Assembly (NCBI GenBank): GCA_023614405.1
Contig: CM042697.1
Location: 303,522,323 to 303,586,322, forward strand
Origin: Avena insularis
Lineage: Eukaryota > Streptophyta > Magnoliopsida > Poales > Poaceae
Length of the DNA stretch: 64,000 nt
Direction of reading: 5' to 3'
Position 1 is the first letter of the stretch. Each line of letters begins with the position of its first letter. A program made the translations under genes and the position numbers. This document shows, one piece after another, positions 11,022 to 22,177 of this stretch. Below the pieces are notes generated by a model that was given only the letters and a program-made list of their open reading frames with translations, did not search any database and was not told the origin of the DNA.

Positions 11022-14000
11022 ATCGCACCAAGTAGCAGTCACTCTCAGATATCCGGTTTTGCGTTGAGAACCATTCTTGAGAAAGATAAACTAAACGACA
11101 CTAATTTTACCAACTGGTATCGAAATCTGAGAATTGTTCTCAAACAAGAAAAGAAGGACCATGTCCTAGACAACCCACTTCCAGATGAGCCGAATGAGAA
11201 TGCGACTGTCGCTGCCACCAATGCCTACCGTCGGGCTAAGGATGAGTCCACGGATATTAGCTGTCTTATGCTTGCTCACATGGAACCGGACTTGCAAAAG
11301 CAGTTCGAGCATGTTGAGGCCTACGATATGATCGAAAGCCTCAAAAGTATGTTCCAGGCTCATTCAAAGACTAAGAGGTATCAAGTCTCTTAGGCTTTGC
11401 TGAGTTGCAAGCTTAAGGATGGTGATCCACTGAGTCCGCATGTGATCAAAATGGTTGGTTACGTGCAGTCTCTGGAGAGGCTTGGCTACCCCATAAGCGA
11501 AGAGTTCGCTACAGATATAATTCTAAGCTCTCTTCCTAGTGCATATGGGTAGTTCATTTCGAACTACCACATGCATGGTATGGATAAGAAGCTCACTGAA
11601 TTACATGGGATGCTCAAGCAGGTAGAGGCAGATCTCAAGAAGGGCGCCAGTCAAGTATTGATGGTGCAGAATAAGGCTAAGTTCAAGAAGAGTTCTTGGA
11701 CTAAGAAGAAGGCTAAGTCAGGAGGAAAGCAGGCTCAGGACCCGGTCCCAAGCGCTTCCTCAGGGACTAAGCCATCTCCTTTAGCCAGATCCACTTGCTT
11801 CTACTATAAGGCAGATGGCCATTGGAAGAGGAACTGCAGCAAGTACTTGGCCGACAAAGCCAAGAGTGGAGGTATGACTTCCGACTCAGGTACACTTGTT
11901 TGCAATGTTATAGACATATATCTTTCTGATGCACCTGATAGTTCTTGCGTATATGATACCGGATCAGTTATTCACATCTGCAACTCGTTGCAGGGACTGG
12001 TAAGAACTAGGAGCGTAGCAAGAGGAGAGGTTGATATTCGAGTTGGCAACAAAGCAAGAGTTGCTGCGTTGGAAGTCGGCACGATGCAACTTCATTTACC
12101 TTTCGGATTCATTATGGAACTGAATAATTGTTATTATGTTCCAGTTCTCAGTCGAAACATTATTTCTGCTTCATGTTTGATGAGGCAAGGCTATGAGTCG
12201 AATATCAAGAATAATGGTTGTTCTTTGTATTTGAATAATATGTTTCACGGCTTTGCACCCGTCCAGGACGGGTTATTTATTTTGAATCTTGATGGTGAGT
12301 CGGTTTATAACATAAATGTTAAAAGGTTGAAACCAAATGATCTGAATATGACTTACTTTTGGCACTGTCGGCTTGGTCATATAAGTTGGAAATGCAGGAA
12401 GAAGCTCCATGATGATGGACTCCTAACTTCGTTCGACTTGGAGTCGTTCGAGACATGCGAATCTTGCCTACTCGGCAAAATGACAAAGACACCTTTTGCA
12501 AAGAATTGCGAAAGGGCGTCCGACTTGTTGGGACTAGCACATAGTGATGTATGTGGACCAATGAGCACGACAACTAGGGGTGGTTATGAGTACTTCATTA
12601 CCTTCACGGATGATTTGAGTAGGTATGGATATATCTACTTAATGAAACATAAGTCGGAAGCCTTTGAAAAGTTCAAAGAATTCCAGAATGAAGCACATAA
12701 TCAACTCGGCAAGAAAATAAAGTTTCTTCGGTCGGACCGAGGAGGCGAGTACATCAGCCATGAGTTTGATGACCATCTGAAAAGTTGAAGAATAGTTTCT
12801 CAACTTACTCCACCAGGAACGCCACAAAGGAATGGTGTTTCGGAAAGGCGGAATCGAACCTTGTTGGACATGGTACGATCAATGATGAGTCGTACAGATC
12901 TGTCTTTATCATTTTGGGGTTATTGTCTAGAAACAGCGACGTTCACACTAAACAGAGTACCATCAAAATCGGTAGAGAAGACACCACATGAGATGTGGAC
13001 AGGCAAAAAGCCGTGTTTGTCTTTTCTTAAGATTTGGGGTTGTGAAGCATTTGTCAAGCGATTTCAGTCAGACAAGCTTACAGCCAAGTCGGATAAGTGT
13101 ATTTTCGTGGGGTATCTGAGGGAAACCTTGGGTTACTACTTCTACAACCGAGAAGAGGGCAAAGTGTTTGTCGCTCAGAACGGTGTCTTCCTTGAGAAAG
13201 AGTTTCTCAGTCAGGGAGTAAGTGGGAGCACGGTGCAGCTCGAAGAAATTCGAGAGGAACCGGCTAGTAGCGAGTCAGCAAAAACCTTGGAGTATGAGCC
13301 GGTCATGGTAGCTGAGCCGGCGGCAGCACCTGTACTACGAAGATCGGCAAGATTACGAAGTGTTCGTGATGTGTTACTGTTAGACAGTGATGAGCCAGCA
13401 AATTATTCGGAAGCGATGGTGGGATCTGATTTCGAGTCATGGCTTGGAGCCATGAGATCCGAGTTAAAATCCATGGATGAAAATCAAGTTTGGAACTTGG
13501 TTGATCTGCCAGACGGTGCAAGACCCGTCGAGTGCAAATGGGTCTTTAAGAAGAAAACTGATATGGATGGAAATGTTTCAATCTATAAAGCACGCCTTGT
13601 CGCGAAGGGGTTCCGACAAGTTCAAGGAGTTGATTACGACGAGACTTTCTCGCCCGTAGCGATGCTTAAATCAGTTCGGATCATGTTAGCTATAGCGGCC
13701 TATTTCGACTACGAGATATGGCAGATGGATGTCAAAACGGCTTTTCTTAATGGAAATTTAACCGAGGACGTGTGTATGATACATCCCGAGGGTTTTGTCG
13801 ATCCGGCTAATGCTGACAAGGTGTGCAAACTTCAGAAATCCATTTATGGGTTGAGGCAAGCATCTCGGAGTTGGAATATTCGCTTTGATGAGGTAGTCAA
13901 ATCGTTTGGCTTCATCAAGAGTGATCATGATTCTTGTTGGTACAAGAAGTTTAGTTGGAACAAAGTAAATTTTCTAATCTTATATGTGGATGACATATTA

Positions 14001-14966
14001 TTGATTGGAAATGATGTCCAGATGTTGCAAGAAACCAAGGAATCATTGGAAAGGAGTTTCTCAATGAAAGACTTGGGTGAGGCAACATACATCCTCGGAA
14101 TTCGGATCTATAGAGATAGATCAAGGAGGCTCATGGGATTGAGTTAGAGTACTTATTTGGACAAAGTGTTGAAGAAGTTCAACATGGAATCGTCTAATAA
14201 GGGGTTCTTACCGATGTCCCATGGTGTAAAACTTAGCAAGACTCGGTGTCCTTCGACAACTGATGAGCGAAGTCGGATGAGTGTGATTCCATATGCTTCT
14301 GCAGTTGGATCCATCATGTATGCCATGATTTGTACTAGGCCAGATGTTTCCTATGCTCTAAGTGTTGTGAGCAGATACCAGGCTGATCCTGGAGAGATCC
14401 ACTGGACAGGGGCTAAAAATATCCTAAAGTACTTGAGAAGGACTAAGGATATGTTCTTGGTTTATGGTGGTGAACATGAACTCAGTGTAAAGGGTTACAC
14501 GGATGCGAGTTATCTTACCGACTCTGATGATTCTCGTTCGCAATCCGGATACGTGTTTATTATAAACGGAGGTGCTGTGAGGTGGAAGAGATCCAAGCAA
14601 GAGACCGTGTCTGCGTGTACAACACAGGCTGAGTATATTGCCGCCTCGGAGGTAGCAAAGGAAGCTGTTTGGATGAGGAATTTCCTCATGGATCTTGGTG
14701 TGGTTCAGGGCTCGTCCAATCCGTTAGACGTGTATTGTGACAACAATGGTGCTATTGCACAAGCCAAGGAACCTAGACAACACCAGAAGAACAAGCACAT
14801 ACTCATGCGGTACCACCTGATTCGCCAGTTCGTGGATCAGGGTGATATCAAGTTATATAAGGTACACACGGATGCAAATATTGCGGATCCGTTGACAAAG
14901 CCGTTACCACAGCCGAAGCATGAGGCGCACCTGAGAGCCATGGGCATTAGATTCTTAGACATGTGA
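11022..14966 (+). pseudogene. Copia gag-pol polyprotein with four in-frame stops
   Basis: All segments lie in one frame with no frameshift. Gag covers 11022-11870; its knuckle at 11796-11840 has Tyr (11805-11807) where the second Cys belongs. The protease has an intact 'DTGS' at 11955-11966. Integrase has the His/Cys zinc motif at about 12360-12475 and catalytic D (12546), D (12735) and E (12843), with the normal 35-residue D-E spacing. RT has 'YVDD' at 13983-13994. RNase H runs from about 14490 to 14966. Stops occur at 11391, about 11550, 12786 and 14145; three are TAG where CAG would be expected. No in-frame ATG opens the frame; ATC at 11022 may be a mutated start. Known role: the polyprotein of an LTR retrotransposon. 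This copy is inactive. Confidence 0.92.
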
Positions 14967-14988
14967 TGTCAGAAGATTGACTCTATTG

Positions 14989-15000
14989 CAAGTGGGAGAC
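14989..15000 (+). other. Polypurine tract of the BARE/Angela-like Copia
   Basis: CAAGTGGGAGAC ends one base before the 3' LTR, the standard place and composition. Confidence 0.85.
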
Positions 15001-16368
15001 TGTTGGGAATATGCCCTAGAGGCAATCATGTATGATGATATTTCCCATTGTATTCATAAAGATATTAAGTAGTCCTTGTATAAACATTTGATGTGTATCA
15101 TTGAATATGTGATTCGGTTGTGGAACTATGCATTCATGTTGTTTGTACTAAATATCCTTGGTCATCGAAGTTGTGCTGGACACACAACTTAGACCAATGT
15201 GAAAGTTGGCTTGATGACTCGGTTCCACTTGTCATGGGCATGGAGATGCTATTCCAACTTACACAGACTCGGTTAAAGAGTTTAGCGAGTCGGATTGACC
15301 CATATTGAGGTACAATGAAAAAGTTGTCATTTGTATATCTCAATCAATGTAACCCTTAGACCTGAGGTTATTGCATAGTCCGAGTTGAGGATCACCGACT
15401 TAGGTTCTATCAAACGCTGATCCGTAACTGGGCAGCTATAAAGGCAGAGTTCGGGTCGACTAAGAATCAAGCTGTGTGATGTGAATAACCAAGATGGGAT
15501 TTTGCCCCTCAACTTGGAGAGATATTCTCTGGGCCCTCTTGAGAGATATGATTCGGAAAGCATGGCCATGCACGACTCGGTTAAGTGTTAACCGAGGCAA
15601 CGACTAAGAGTTAGTCGGGTGAATCACTTATCTCGGATCGAGAAGAGAGTCAGACTATTTAATGGATGACATATATTTGCATATAGTCTGACAAGGTATA
15701 TCGTGAGGCAAAAGGGACTCGGACAAAAGTCGCATTGGAAAGGCAAGTCATCATGACTCTTTGGTACTTGGGAGTCGGCACGTTCTGCTAGGAGCCACTA
15801 CAGACTGATCAATTGAGAGTCGGACTCCAATCGTGTCCAAGTAGCCATGAGCCTGCGGGGTCACACACTTAAGAGCGGGAGCAAGTTCGGATTGGATCTG
15901 AACCTGTAATCTGGTTGGGTTGGACCTAAACTGGATTAGGACTGAGTTAGTGAGTTGGACTCACGATGACTAGTGTTATATTGGCTTTAGTGAATGGGTC
16001 GCGCGAGCAGAGCCCATGTTCACTCCCTATATATAGTGGAGCACTGTAACCTAGAAAGGTTAATCGTTGTTCGGTTAGGTCATTCCATGTGTTGGGAACC
16101 CTAGCTCCACAGCAGTCCTACCGTCGATACGAACCTAGCAGTTCGCCGCCGGTGCTCCTCCTTGTACGTGTGGATACCAGCAGGGGTGATGTGCGATCAA
16201 CACCAGGACGATCGGATCGTGAGGAGTGCACTACATCAACTGACGCGCTTCATCAGTAATCCGCAACTGTGCGTCTAGTGGTAAACCTCGTGGCCTTCTA
16301 CCTCAGCTAGATCTTGGGATCACCACGTTAGAGGGGAAATTTTTGTTTTATCTCCGCGTGGCCCAACA
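15001..16368 (+). repeat. 3' LTR of the BARE/Angela-like Copia
   Basis: A 1368-bp direct repeat of 8356-9724 with the same termini. It is followed by GGTCC, the second copy of the target-site duplication. Confidence 0.93.
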
Positions 16369-17720
16369 GGTCCCACATATCTGCCTCTCATTAGAGGAAT
16401 CGCGTGTATGATGGAATTTTTTCCTTTCCTATTTTGAACTTGGTAACATTGCTTGATGCATCTGCCATTTAATCAGGTTGCTGGGTCCCATGTGTCATCC
16501 TCACACTAGTAGAAACATGTGCATGATGGATTTTTTCCTTGGCTCATGCCTCCCTGATTTGAATGTGATAACGTTGATCACTGCAGGGGTCGTTTATTCA
16601 GGCTGTTAGGTCCCATATGTTAGCCTCACATTAGCAGAATCATGTGTATGATGGATTTATTGCTCTCGCTCCCGCTACCATGTTTTGAATTTGATAGTGC
16701 TGCTAGATTCATCTACCGTTTAATCATGCGGTTGGGCCGCACATGTCATCCTCTCATTAGAAGAAACATGTGTATGATGGAGTTTTTTCCTTCGCTCGCA
16801 CTACCCTGTTTCAAACTTGACAGCGCTGCCAGATCCTTTAATCGCGCAGGTGGGCCTCACATATCATCCTCTCATTAGAAGAAACGTATGTATGATGGAA
16901 TTTTTTCCCTCGCCCGCGCCTCCATGTTAACTTGATAGCGCTGATCGCTGCATCAGTCGTTTATTCTGGCTGGTAGGTCCCATATGTCAGCCTTACATTA
17001 GAAGAATCGTGCGTATGGTGGATTTATTGTCGTCACTTCCGCTAACTTGTCCCGAACTTGATAGAACTGCTAGATGCATCTACCGTTTAATCACGTAGGT
17101 GGGCCCCACATTTCATCCTATCATTAGAAAAAACATGTGTATGATGGAAGTTTTTCCCTCGGTCGCGCATCCGTGTTAACTTGATAACGTTGCTCGGTGA
17201 ATCAGTTGTTTATTCAGGCTGGTGGGTCCTATATGTCAACCTCACATTAAAATAATCAAGTGTACATGATTGATTTTTTATCTTCTCTAGCGCTACCCTG
17301 TTTCTAACTAGATAACATTGCTCGATGAATCTGTCGTTTGGTCACGCAGCTGGGTCCCACATGTCAGCATCTCATTAGAAGAACATGTGCATGTTGGACT
17401 TTTTTTCTCGCTCGCGCCTCCGTGTTTCGAACTTGGCAGCGTTGCTCGATGCATCAACCATTTATACAGGCTAGTGAGTCCCCGTGTTAGCCTGTAATTA
17501 GAAAGAATCGTGTACATGTTGGAGTTCTTTCACGCCCACTCCTCCCTGTTTCGAACTTGGCAACGTTGCTCGATGCATCAGCTATTTATACAGGCTGGTG
17601 GGTCCCCCATGCCAGCCTCTCATTAGAAGACATGTGTGCATGCTAGACTTTTTTATTTCTCATGCCTCCCTATTTCAAACTTGGCAACGTTGCTCAATGC
17701 CTCCTCTGTATTAGGTCTCT
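16369..17720. repeat. Tandem array, ~123-bp monomer, about 11 units
   Basis: The motif 'CATTAGAAGAA' recurs at about 16389, 16505, 16631, 16753, 16873, 16994, 17119, 17243, 17370, 17493 and 17618, spaced 116-127 bp. Each unit also carries 'GGTCCCACATGTCAGCCTC' and a 'TTGATAACGTTGCTCGATG'-like block. Units at 16631 and 16994 resemble each other more than their neighbours do, hinting at higher-order units. The array is AT/GC mixed and diverged by 10-25%. It could be a satellite or the subterminal repeats of a DNA transposon whose ends I cannot find. Confidence 0.85.
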
Positions 17721-18470
17721 TTGGTGGGTCCCACATGTCAGTCTCCTCTGTAGAGGACACGGGTGTTAGTTGGAAAAAAAATTCGGTCGCCTCCCCTGGT
17801 TTGAAGTTGGTAACAATGCTGGGTCTAAGATGTCATCCTTCTCTGTGTAAAAAAGCATGTATGCTACAAAAAATATACAAGTACGAAATAGATTATATAT
17901 ATTAATAAACCTGGGATTATAATCGAACACTATTAATCTATACTCTATTGCTAGGTCCCACATGTCAGCATTAGTATATAATAACAGAAATTGCCACAAC
18001 CACTATTTTGACCTTGGTACGTTGCTGGGTCCCACATGTCAGCCTTCTCTGTCCAGGAAATGTGTCTATGCTGGATCCCACATGTCAACCTCTATTTGAA
18101 AGAAACGTGTGTATAGTTGGAATGTTTTTGGGTTACTAGATGCAGCAGTAGTTTATCTGGGTCCAGATGTCAGCCTTAGAGAACAAAAAATGTTCATTTA
18201 TACTCTGTTGTTGGGTCCCACATGTCAGCCTTATAGTATATAATAACAGAAATTGCCACGACCACTATTTTAACCTTGGTATATTGCTGGGTCCCACATG
18301 TTAGCGTCCGTACAGGAAACATGTATATTCTCAGTCCCACGTGTCAGCCTATATTTGAAAGGAACATGGTATGTATGTTGGACTCTTTTTTAGGGTCGAT
18401 TCCGCCGTTCTGACCTTATCAACATTGCTAGATGCAGCAGCAGTTTATCCTGGTCCCATATGTCAGCCTC
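17721..18470. repeat. Related longer-period repeats with GGTCCCACATGTCAG
   Basis: The 'TGGGTCCCACATGTCAG' block continues, but the units change. A stretch starting at 17941 recurs at about 18201 (period ~260 bp), sharing 'ATAATAACAGAAATTGCCAC' and 'CACTATTTT'. No gene is supported. Confidence 0.7.
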
Positions 18471-19249
18471 AGAGTATAAATTTTTTTTTGTGGGTGGAGT
18501 ACAAAAAAAGTTGATTCTATAATAACACAAATTGCCTAGTATTTGAACTCGAGAACTCAGCAGTGGTTAACTGCGTGCGTTGGCACTGCGAAAGAAACAA
18601 TTAATACAATAGAATCTTTAGACGGTACTGCTAGAACATATGATTTTTTTCTCCTTAAAAAGACTTTCTTTGACCATGTTTATCTCCCATCAAATAATAA
18701 GGCTGTGCTCCTGGTACCTAAACTAAAAACTTCTACATAATGCAGTAGTGTCTACACAAAAATGCCACATAATGGAGTAGTTTCTTAAAAACATGGGTAG
18801 ACAAAGGTTTTATTTATTTTGAGAGGTGGGGGGCAATGCCCAAAAGGCCGAATTAAAAAGAGTCTAGCTATTCTACATGGGCTGAATTAAAATGTTCAGG
18901 GCTATGCTCCATGGGCTTCTTGATAAAATTTCTCTGGGCTGCGGTCAGCAGTCCCCTAACTCTGAAAAGGCTGAATTTAAATATTCTAGGCTAAAGAGGG
19001 GCAAAATGGGCTTATATTTCTTTTCCTGGTATATAAAAATTGCATTGTGTCGTGGCTCGGCTAGATTCGAAGCAAAGACCTCTAAGAGGGAGGGCAAGAA
19101 TGATAATTCTTTTTGGCAGATATTCACATAAAATTCAGTAGTATAGAATAAGATAGAAAAAATATCGACAGATTCGCAGTTCATATTCAGCAGCACTAGA
19201 CCAATTCAGTAGCATTTCAAAGTGAGTGATTCAATAATAGAGACACTAA
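18471..19249. other. Unassigned sequence
   Basis: No supportable gene. The stretch holds poly-T and poly-A runs and a few 'GGGCTGAATTAAAA' repeats near 18840-18990. It may be the degraded edge of the gene-remnant island. Confidence 0.3.
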
Positions 19250-19940
19250 AATAAAATAGCAGTACAGAGTAGAACTAGTTCTTCTTTTAGCTCTAAAATC
19301 TTATCGCATGATCAGTTTGCCCTTTTCTCCAAACATACTCGACCATTGGAGCATGCAAAACTGATGATCAAGTCTGCTTTGAGTATGTTCTTCTCACATT
19401 AATGGTTGTGAGATCCTCATATGCAACCCAAAATTCCCAAGTCTTAAATAGATTGTAACAAGGCCATGTTTCAAAAGAAAAGCAAGACTTTCGACTGCCC
19501 TTGATTTAAACAGGTACCAGTACATCAGTATTAGTTCCACAAAATGTTTAGTAATGGCAACGACAGAACATTTGTGTGATTCAGTAGCTTACCAGCTTGA
19601 AATTCAATAGCAGTATAGAGAGAATAATTCTTTCCAGCTCAAAAATCTTAGCACACCATCAGTTTGCCCTGTTCTCCGAATAGACTCGATCATTGGAGCA
19701 AACAAAACTAATGATCAAGTCTGCTTCTGTGTGAATACCACCACATTTCGTCAATGCGTATGTGATCCCCCATATGCAACCCAAAATGCCCAAGACTCAT
19801 CTAGATAATTGTGACAATGGGAGGTTTCAAAAGAAATTCAAGACAATCTCTTCACTTGATCTAAATAGGTAACAGTACGTCACTATTAGTTCAACAAAAT
19901 ACTTTGGTAATAGAAACGATAGAACAAAGGCAAAGCAAGA
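19250..19940. repeat. Tandem duplication, ~347-bp unit, two copies
   Basis: Copy one starts near 19250 and copy two near 19600. 'CAGTTTGCCC' appears at 19313 and 19660, and 'CATATGCAACCCAAAAT' appears in both. Pieces of the same unit recur around 21080-21230 downstream of the other SINA-like fragment, so this looks like 3' flanking DNA of that gene family that was copied with it. Confidence 0.7.
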
Positions 19941-20039
19941 CCATATCCTGCCCTTGACCTAAACAAGTACTAGTAGTATATAGTACAAAATACTTCAAAG
20001 TATAAGAACTAGTACTACTTCATGGATAGCCTCACTTTC

Positions 20040-20447
20040 TTCATGGCCAGCCTCACTTTCTTCCAATTCTTTGTCAATTGGGAATTCTACCCCGCGATTG
20101 ATGCATATTGAGTAATGCACACCCTAGGGAATATAAGATGTTTGATGGTACAACAGAAGGGAAATAATTTTCTTCTGCATGATGTCCGAAATCGCCCAGA
20201 TCCCAAGCGTGGAAGAACTAGAGATTATATCCCAAAACCCGATATCTATTGACGAGGTACATGCAATGAGGTTCACATTGTACAAGGGCGAGAAGCACGC
20301 GTCCCGCGTAATGCACACGACAGATACGGTGATGTCGCCCGACTCGCGTATGTCAAATTTCACATCAAACACCGTACCATCGTCCCCTGAACCGATCTTC
20401 TCTAGTCTTGATGAGTGCAGTGCCAACATCGGTTGAGAGAAGTACCT
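20040..20447 (-). pseudogene. SINA-like E3 ubiquitin ligase, C-terminal fragment (copy 2)
   Basis: On the minus strand this encodes a partial SINA/SIAH C-terminal (TRAF-like) substrate-binding domain: 'RYFSQ', then 'GDDGTVFDVKFDI', then 'VSVVCI'. It matches 'RYISQ...RDDGMVFTVRFD' of the fragment at 21530-22177, so the two are paralogues. The homology begins at a splice-acceptor-like CAG (20446-20448) behind a pyrimidine run, so an exon boundary is possible. A stop after 'QTSYIP' (20124-20126) and a frame change break the tail. RING and zinc-finger parts are missing. Family role: ubiquitin ligase acting on bound substrates. This piece is dead. Confidence 0.5.
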
Positions 20448-20561
20448 GGAGTTACTGAAGGAAGTAAGAATCGGCGGACTAAATTGTAGCATGCGAAGTA
20501 TTATAAGAAAAAATGATGAAGTAAATATGAGTAACCTGACTGTGATAAAACATACATAGTA

Positions 20562-21069
20562 TTCCCTCCGTTTCAAAATATAATATGGTTTAGCTTTTGT
20601 GAAGTGTATCTAGACCCCTATATAGTATATGGTTTCACTCCAAACTACACACTAAAAAGAGTATAGATACAGTCGTTTCACAAAAAGCTAAAACATCTTA
20701 GGGCATGTTTGATTCAAAGGATTTTTAAAGGAATATCCATAGGAATTTATCCTATAGAGTGTGTTTGTTTCAAAGGAATGAATCCTACAAAATTACTATA
20801 CATTGCTTTCTTGCACTACAATCCTATAGGATTTCTAAGCAGAGGTGAGACCTCTTGGAATAATTCCTATATGTCTATGACAACTATGCCATGTACTTAA
20901 ACCCTACAAATTTATCGTGTTCTTCCTACGGTGCAATCAAACAGCTAATTTTATCGATCCCTGCAGTTTTTATTCCAATAGGATTTCAAGTGTCATGCCA
21001 TTCTATTCCTGCGTTTTCCCTATTCATTTGTTCCATAAATAATTTGAATCTATTTTGAAACGGAGGGAG
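20562..21069. mobile_element. Stowaway-type (Tc1/Mariner) MITE carrying a second insertion
   Basis: The ends are inverted repeats 'TTCCCTCCGTTTCAAAATA' and 'TATTTTGAAACGGAGGGAG' flanked by TA (20560-20561 and 21070-21071), the Stowaway target. At 508 bp it is far longer than the usual 100-250 bp, because a Tourist-like element sits inside it. It lies between the two SINA-like fragments. Confidence 0.85.
20701..21046. mobile_element. Tourist-like (PIF/Harbinger) MITE inside the Stowaway
   Basis: The interior begins 'GGGCATGTTTGATTCAAAGGA' after a TTA, the usual PIF/Harbinger target. An inverted match 'AATCAAACAGC' followed by TAA lies near 20936-20949, and more related sequence continues to about 21046. 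The right end is unclear: either the element ends near 20946 or an internally rearranged copy runs on to 21046. Confidence 0.5.
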
Positions 21070-21071
21070 TA

Positions 21072-21529
21072 CCTACGAAGTACATGTGCAAGGCCATTGT
21101 TTTAAAGGAAAAGCTACTTGATCTAAGCAAGTAGTGCTAGCTCCCAGTACAGAGCCATGTTTGAAAGGAAATGATAGATCATCTCCATCGATTTGATCCA
21201 AACAAGCACTACTAGTACATACTGCAAAATACAATAGCACAAGAAGAACTAGAAATAATATAATCCCAAGTATAACAACTTGTACAATAGTCCTGTACTG
21301 AACTACTTTGCAGCCAAAATCCATTTTCCGACAAACTGAAACCCCTCAACTAGAATCAACATCAATATTTAATCCCAAATTTGAACGGAAGATCATCATC
21401 AGAATCAAGACAGTCATATCTACCATCTACCATATTGTGTATGAAGAATGAGTAATCCAGGATGAGCCTATCATGTTTATTAATTAGAAAATTCTAGAAA
21501 CCTTTAGTCATCCCGAGGGAGGCCGGTGA
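21072..21529. other. Flanking DNA between MITE and SINA-like fragment
   Basis: No supportable gene. The part 21080-21230 repeats motifs of the 347-bp duplication ('AAGGCCATTGTTTTAAAGGAA', 'GATCTAAGCAAGTAGTGCTA'), consistent with a shared 3' flank of the SINA-like copies. Confidence 0.4.
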
Positions 21530-22177
21530 CATGCTGCTCCTCAGCTCAAAAAATAGGCTATCTTTGGTGAAATCCTCTAGGTCCCCTCCCATCATTGAAG
21601 GTTTATACAAGTGAAACTCCACCATGTATCGCAGAAACTTGCAAGCTGCCGACCTGACGCACTAGATAGATACAGCGAGGCCATAGCGAAGCATGTCAAA
21701 TCGCACGGTAAACACCATACCATCATCCCTGGATACGACGGTATCTACTCTCCATGAGCCAGGTGCCAGCAAAGACTGAGAGATGTACCTGTATTCCATG
21801 CCGTAGTGGAAACTGTGCACCTCCAATGAGTGGGCTTTTTCAAGGTGGGTGAGGAGCGTTGTGGGCAGGGCGGCGAACTCCCAACCAGGCTTAGAGCAGT
21901 TGCATGGGCCGTGCGGGCACACCATCTTGTGGTTGAGGAAGTCGTGGAGGCGACCAATGTCCCGCAACCATCGTTAGGGCATCTGCTACCTTTTCTGCCA
22001 GCGACTTGGAGACGCAACTCCTTTGAGCATGCGGCCAGTCAGACGGCGCTGGTAGTGTCCATACGCATAGCGATTTATCCAAAGGCGTCGTCGCCGAACT
22101 TGCTCCAGCCACCATACCGAATCTTGTGCATCAAACCCGCCTTTGAGTCCAGAGACTGAGGGCGAACGAGGATTCAA
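21530..22177 (-). pseudogene. SINA-like E3 ubiquitin ligase fragment (copy 1)
   Basis: The minus strand reads, in order, 'CPNDGCGTLV' (about 21963-21999), 'CPHGPCNC' (about 21900-21922), 'HLEKAHSLEVHSFHY', 'DDGMVFTVRFD', then after a TAG (21662-21664) 'CVRSAACKF'. This is the SIAH-type zinc finger followed by the TRAF-like domain of plant SINA-like proteins. The zinc finger has Trp where a Cys is expected ('PGWEF'). A frameshift near 21967 separates the two zinc-finger halves, and a TAG cuts the C-terminal domain. No RING domain is visible upstream. Not functional. A fragment of the same family lies at 20040-20447. Confidence 0.65.

Larger units (their letters stand above)
8356..16368 (+). 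mobile_element. Copia element, BARE/Angela-like (TSD GGTCC)
   Basis: LTRs of 1369 and 1368 bp (8356-9724, 15001-16368) start TGTTGGGAATATG and end CCCAACA. The exact duplication GGTCC (8351-8355 and 16369-16373) flanks the element. The primer site is the initiator Met tRNA type, a purine tract precedes the 3' LTR, and one reading frame carries gag, protease, integrase, RT and RNase H in Copia order. The LTRs differ at roughly 2-3% of sites by eye, so the copy is fairly young. It is nearly complete but inactivated by four stop codons. Confidence 0.95.

Noticed and set aside
16369..17720. Possible CRISPR array (regular repeats)
   Set aside because: Units are ~123 bp, diverged throughout and have no repeat/spacer structure; the genome is clearly a plant's.
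20179..20436. 85-codon plus-strand frame
   Set aside because: Antisense shadow of the SINA-like fragment.
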